Shown here: positions 61,229 to 64,000 of the stretch, in pieces
Layout: each line of letters begins with the position of its first letter
Position numbering within the stretch: position 1 is the first letter of the stretch
DNA from: CAYNHF01 sp964397045
GTDB taxonomy: Bacteria > Actinomycetota > Acidimicrobiia > Spongiisociales > UBA5794
DNA length: 64,000 nucleotides
Direction of reading: 5' to 3'
NCBI GenBank assembly: GCA_964397045.1
Contig: CAYNHF010000016.1
Location: 1 to 64,000, forward strand
The notes under the pieces: generated by a model
What the model was told of the DNA's origin: nothing
What the model saw: the letters and a program-made list of their open reading frames with translations, nothing else
The model's database searches: none
Made by a program: the position numbers and the translations under genes

Positions 61229-62263
61229 TCAAGCCTCGCCGGACAGCTCCCTGCTCATCACAATTGCACGCTCGAGCACGCCGAGGGCGTCACCCGAGTC
61301 CACCGCCTGCGCCGCAAGATCCATCGCCTCGAGGAAGCCGTCTGCCAGCCCTGCAACAACGATGGCCGGCGCGGCGTTCACCAGCGCGATATCGCGGGCA
61401 GGGCCGGACTCGCCGCGGAGGATTGCGAGGGTAATACCTTCGTTGGTGGCGGCATCGCCGCCACGAATGTCATCGAGCGAGGCACGCGGTACCCCGAAGT
61501 CTTCCGGCGTGAACTCGGCGTGGGTCACCTCGTTGTCGCGGAGTCTGTAGATGTATGACGGTCCGGTAGTGGTGAGCTCGTCGAGGCCGTCCGTCCCATG
61601 GAAGACGAACGCGTACTTTGTCCCGAGATTCTGCAGGACCTGGATCATGCGCTGCGCCATCAGGTGATCAGAAACGCCGATCGCTTGTCGCTTGGCATGG
61701 GCAGGGTTCGCCAGTGGACCGAGGAAGTTGAAGACCGTCCGCACCCCGATGTCCCTCCGAACCGGTCCTGCATGACGCATCGCGGGGTGATATCGCGGCG
61801 CGAAGAAGAACCCGAACCCGACCTCGCGCACCATGTGCGCGGTGGCGGCGGGACCCAACTCGAGATCAAAACCGAGCGCCTCGAGGAGATCGGCGGACCC
61901 GGTGAGCGAAGACGCGGCCCGGTTCCCGTGTTTGGCGACCTTGGCCCCCGCCCCCGCGGTGATAAACGCCGCCGTAGTCGATATGTTGAAAGTGCCGTAG
62001 CCGTCGCCACCCGTCCCGACCACGTCGACAATCGGTTCACCGACGTCGACGGTGACCGCGGCGTCGAGCATGGCCTCGACCAGGCCCGTCATTTCGTCCG
62101 CCGTCTCACCCTTCGCCCGAATCGCAACGATGAAGGCCGCGATCTGACCCTCAGTGGCGTCGCCCGACATGATCTCCGCCATCGCGGCGCGGGCTTCTGC
62201 TCGGGTCAGGTCGCCACCGCTCATCAGAGTGTCGAGCACCGGAGGCCATTCGAAGTCGGTCAT
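61229..62263 (-). CDS. trpD: Anthranilate phosphoribosyltransferase
   Basis: 344 residues. Transfers the phosphoribosyl group of PRPP to anthranilate in tryptophan synthesis. PRPP motif VDVVGTGGDGYGTFNIST, KHGNRAASSLTGSADLLEALG, and the anthranilate-site RYHPAMRHAGPVRRDIG. ATG at 62263. It stands alone; no other trp gene is adjacent, and a regulatory leader is not seen. Downstream of whiB by 76 bases on the same strand. Confidence 0.96.
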   Translation of the reverse strand: MTDFEWPPVLDTLMSGGDLTRAEARAAMAEIMSGDATEGQIAAFIVAIRAKGETADEMTGLVEAMLDAAVTVDVGEPIVDVVGTGGDGYGTFNISTTAAFITAGAGAKVAKHGNRAASSLTGSADLLEALGFDLELGPAATAHMVREVGFGFFFAPRYHPAMRHAGPVRRDIGVRTVFNFLGPLANPAHAKRQAIGVSDHLMAQRMIQVLQNLGTKYAFVFHGTDGLDELTTTGPSYIYRLRDNEVTHAEFTPEDFGVPRASLDDIRGGDAATNEGITLAILRGESGPARDIALVNAAPAIVVAGLADGFLEAMDLAAQAVDSGDALGVLERAIVMSRELSGEA

Positions 62264-62339
62264 GTCGAGTGACCCTAGTGCGCGGACCAGGGCTCGCGGA
62301 GTGCCCTAGGGAGCGCCTCCCGCTGCAGCACGGAACAGC

Positions 62340-62651
62340 TCAGGCGCTGCGTCGCAACAGCTTGCGACGCTGTTTGTCTGTGGTCCCGCCCCAGATACCG
62401 AAACGCTCCCGGGCGTCGAGGGCGTACTCCAGACAATCGAGCCGCACCGGGCACGTCCCGCAGATCGCAAGAGCAGAACGGGTCTGGTCCCTGTTGGGTG
62501 AAAAGAACAGATCGGGATTGGCATCGCGGCATGCGCCGAACACCATCCAGGGTCGCTCCTCGTTGATCGGAGCGGTCAAGATCTCATAGACCTCGTCGAA
62601 AGGGTCCACGTCGATCGCGTCGAGATCGGTCGCTTCGGAGTGTGAGTTCAT
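62340..62651 (-). CDS. WhiB-family [4Fe-4S] transcriptional regulator
   Basis: 103 residues. The four cluster cysteines are Cys41 (FGACRDANPDLFF), Cys64 and Cys67 (CGTC) and Cys73 (RLDC); the DNA-recognition turn is GIWGGTT, and the C-terminus is basic (KQRRKLLRRSA). WhiB proteins sense redox or nitric oxide and occur in actinobacteria and their phages. ATG 62651 is used; the longer frame to 62828 is not family-like. Exact subfamily (WhiB1 to WhiB7) cannot be assigned confidently. Confidence 0.94.
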   Translation of the reverse strand: MNSHSEATDLDAIDVDPFDEVYEILTAPINEERPWMVFGACRDANPDLFFSPNRDQTRSALAICGTCPVRLDCLEYALDARERFGIWGGTTDKQRRKLLRRSA

Positions 62652-62829
62652 TGCTTCGCTGCTCGTTTGGGAGGAGGCAGCCGGTTGCCGCCGCTTCTGG
62701 TGGTATGACGCATCACGTGTGAATTCGGTTCCCACCACAAACCCAGAATCCTGGCGACGATCTCGTCCGGCTAGAATCCACTGCCGCCAATGCATATTCG
62801 GACCGAAGAGACCGAAGAGGAGTCGCATC

Positions 62830-63279
62830 CTGCTCTATTTCGCATATACCGCACGCATCGCCCCTGAGCGCATGCAGGCCGCTGCGCCGGGAGCCGAGTT
62901 TCAGTTCATCGCGCATCTCCCGGAGTGGCAACTCGACTTCCCGATCGTCGCTGATCCCTGGGTGGGTGCACTCCCGAACGTGAGCCCTGCGAGCGGCAAC
63001 ACGGTCTGGGGAGCGGTATTCGAGGTGCCGGAAGACGATGTGAACTCCCTCGACGAGGCGGAGCGGGCCGAACTGCGGGTTGCCAGCAGTGTCGAGGCGA
63101 TGGATCGCACCGGACGTCGCCACCAGGTCACAGTGCACGTCCACGAGCCGAACGGAACCACGACCAACGGCCACCAGCCATCAGCCGAATATGTGGCGAT
63201 CATGCTCGAGGGCTCGAGGCACTGGAGCCTCCCCGCCGGCTGGATCGCGGGGCTCCAGGAACACCTTCGTCCGGCCTGA
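62830..63279 (+). CDS. Gamma-glutamylcyclotransferase-like protein with probable CTG start
   Basis: 149 residues. The GGCT/AIG2-like fold is recognised from LLYFAYTARIAPERMQ, TVWGAVFEVPEDDVNSLDEAE and SAEYVAIMLEG. Canonical members have YFAYGSN; here it reads YFAYTAR. The Glu near SLDEAE could be catalytic. There is no ATG, GTG or TTG near the conserved start. The best fit is CTG 62830, with AGAGGAG seven bases upstream; the only in-frame standard start (GTG 62719) would add an unrelated N-terminus. Divergent from whiB. Confidence 0.65.
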   Translation: MLYFAYTARIAPERMQAAAPGAEFQFIAHLPEWQLDFPIVADPWVGALPNVSPASGNTVWGAVFEVPEDDVNSLDEAERAELRVASSVEAMDRTGRRHQVTVHVHEPNGTTTNGHQPSAEYVAIMLEGSRHWSLPAGWIAGLQEHLRPA

Positions 63280-63296
63280 ACCAAAGGAACGGCGCT

Positions 63297-63659
63297 CTGC
63301 AACGCATCTCATGGGCGGCGATCGCCGTCGGCGCCATGGCAGCTCTGGGTGGCGCGATGGTGCTGTTCCTCCTGCTCGGCATCGCGGGCGTCATCCGAGA
63401 TGCCAACTCTCTGCTGCTCTTGTTCCTCCAGTTCCTGGCACTCGTAGCCGCGGGCTACGTCGCCGGAAGGCTGGCAGGACGCGACCGGGTGGTGCACGGA
63501 AGCCTTGCCGCCCTCGCCGTGTTCGGGGTGACGTCGCTGATCGGACTCGCGGTGGCGGGCGGCGGGACGTCACTGGTCGCCTTACTGTTCTCCGGGGTGG
63601 TTGCCGCCGTTCTCGGCAGTGCCGGGGGCGCTTTCGCTGAGTGGGGCGCGACGCGCTGA
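63297..63659 (+). CDS. Small four-helix membrane protein (TIGR04086-like), probable CTG start
   Basis: 120 residues with four membrane helices; begins QRISWAAIAVGAMAAL in the manner of the TIGR04086 family. ATG 63336 lies inside the first helix and lacks a ribosome binding site; CTG 63297, with AAAGGAA seven bases upstream, restores the full helix. Eighteen bases after the cyclotransferase-like gene, probably same transcript. Function unknown. Confidence 0.55.
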   Translation: MQRISWAAIAVGAMAALGGAMVLFLLLGIAGVIRDANSLLLLFLQFLALVAAGYVAGRLAGRDRVVHGSLAALAVFGVTSLIGLAVAGGGTSLVALLFSGVVAAVLGSAGGAFAEWGATR

Positions 63660-63718
63660 GCTGATCTCCCGGGCGCAGCAGCGATCCGTGCCCTACGTCC
63701 GCTGCGGTGGTTTCCCGC

Positions 63719-63757
63719 TTGTGAACTTTTTCACAAACAGGGACCAAAGCCTCTAAT
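63719..63757 (+). promoter_or_regulatory. Promoter overlapped by a perfect Rex/CRP-type operator
   Basis: TTGTGAACTTTTTCACAA (63719-63736) is a perfect inverted repeat TTGTGAA-N4-TTCACAA, identical to the Gram-positive Rex consensus; it also fits TGTGA-N6-TCACA of CRP. Its right arm overlaps a -35 of TTCACA (63730-63735); TCTAAT (63752-63757) is a -10 with a 16-base spacer. Placement over the -35 suggests repression. A second inverted repeat, GATGCA-N5-TGCATC (63771-63787), lies in the leader. Confidence 0.75.
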
Positions 63758-63836
63758 GCGACTTGGCTGGGATGCATAGGTTGCATCAGAGGCACCAGAC
63801 GGGTCGAGGCGCTCGACCCAGGAGACAAGATCAACC

Positions 63837-64000
63837 GTGGAAACCCTGCTCACAGCACGAGACATTCAGGAAGCCATTCACGTCGACAAGTCGACGGTCT
63901 ACCGAATGGCGGAGGATGGTCGGCTTCCTGCCATCAAAGTGGGAAGACAGTGGCGCTTCCCCGCCGACCAGGTGGCAGCGGTTCTCGGCATCGAAGTCGG
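63837..64000 (+). CDS. Helix-turn-helix (excisionase/BldC-like) regulator, cut by window edge
   Basis: The visible 54 residues (from GTG 63837) form a MerR-type winged helix: LLTARDIQEAIHVDKSTVYRM, then EDGRLPAIKVGRQWRFP, as in excisionase-family DNA-binding domains. GGAGA lies about ten bases upstream. The protein continues beyond 64000, so any effector domain is unseen. The Rex/CRP-type palindrome upstream suggests control by NADH/NAD or cyclic AMP. Confidence 0.8.
   Translation, partial: METLLTARDIQEAIHVDKSTVYRMAEDGRLPAIKVGRQWRFPADQVAAVLGIEV

Overview
The window is GC-rich DNA from an actinobacterium. It carries a WhiB regulator, a DUF3040 gene beside dinB, a Septum_form-type protein, an epsilon-exonuclease/UvrC hybrid, many GTG/TTG starts and ATGA/GTGA gene overlaps. 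The exact lineage cannot be read from the sequence; a deep-branching class such as Acidimicrobiia is a guess. I see no tRNA, rRNA, CRISPR array, insertion sequence or prophage.

Layout. 1-7.2 kb: accessory stretch with a 5'-truncated zinc alcohol dehydrogenase, small membrane proteins, an aminoglycoside-phosphotransferase-like kinase, a DoxX protein, a cupin, and three visibly disrupted genes (a quinone-oxidoreductase-like gene, a hemerythrin-like gene, a DUF664 DinB-like gene). 7.2-18.4 kb: a degenerate serine-recombinase-like gene, two conserved hypotheticals, the MoxR ATPase / DUF58 / transglutaminase operon, a MerR regulator, DUF3040, DNA polymerase IV, a histidine phosphatase and a run of small membrane proteins. 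18.4-22.8 kb (minus strand): type II fatty acid synthesis operon fabD-fabH-fabG-acpP-fabF. 22.9-34.5 kb: alpha-glucan phosphorylase, an alanine-type aminotransferase, and a tightly packed SRPBCC / ArsA ATPase / small protein / ROK kinase / DUF1232 group, then a metallophosphoesterase, an AglD/UPF0104 membrane protein, epoxyqueuosine reductase and a CYTH protein. 34.7-41.2 kb: an NYN nuclease divergent from the branched-chain amino acid cluster ilvB-ilvN-leuA-leuB. That cluster has a textbook promoter, an 11-codon leader peptide and an intrinsic terminator before ilvB, and a second, leucine-rich candidate leader peptide between ilvN and leuA.

41.2-57 kb: O-methyltransferase, 6-phosphogluconate dehydrogenase, a PPOX flavoenzyme, an ATP-grasp enzyme with a coupled small partner, three-part proton-translocating transhydrogenase, nitroreductase, a cystathionine-synthase-like PLP enzyme, an archaeal-type S-adenosylmethionine synthetase followed by kynureninase, an AlkA-like glycosylase, a Septum_form protein, a DapB-like dehydrogenase and a TrmH-type RNA methyltransferase. 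57-64 kb: a DEDD exonuclease/GIY-YIG hybrid behind a perfect LexA box, two thioredoxin-fold lipoproteins flanking an Lgt-like gene, trpD, whiB, a gamma-glutamylcyclotransferase-like gene, a membrane protein and the start of a helix-turn-helix regulator behind a perfect Rex/CRP-type palindrome.

The most notable signal is at 60479-61138. A thioredoxin-like lipoprotein gene reads straight through an in-frame TGA that stands exactly where the first cysteine of the CxxC active site belongs, and a strong hairpin follows at the spacing expected of a bacterial SECIS element. It is a candidate UxxC selenoprotein, with a simple nonsense mutation or base error as the alternative.
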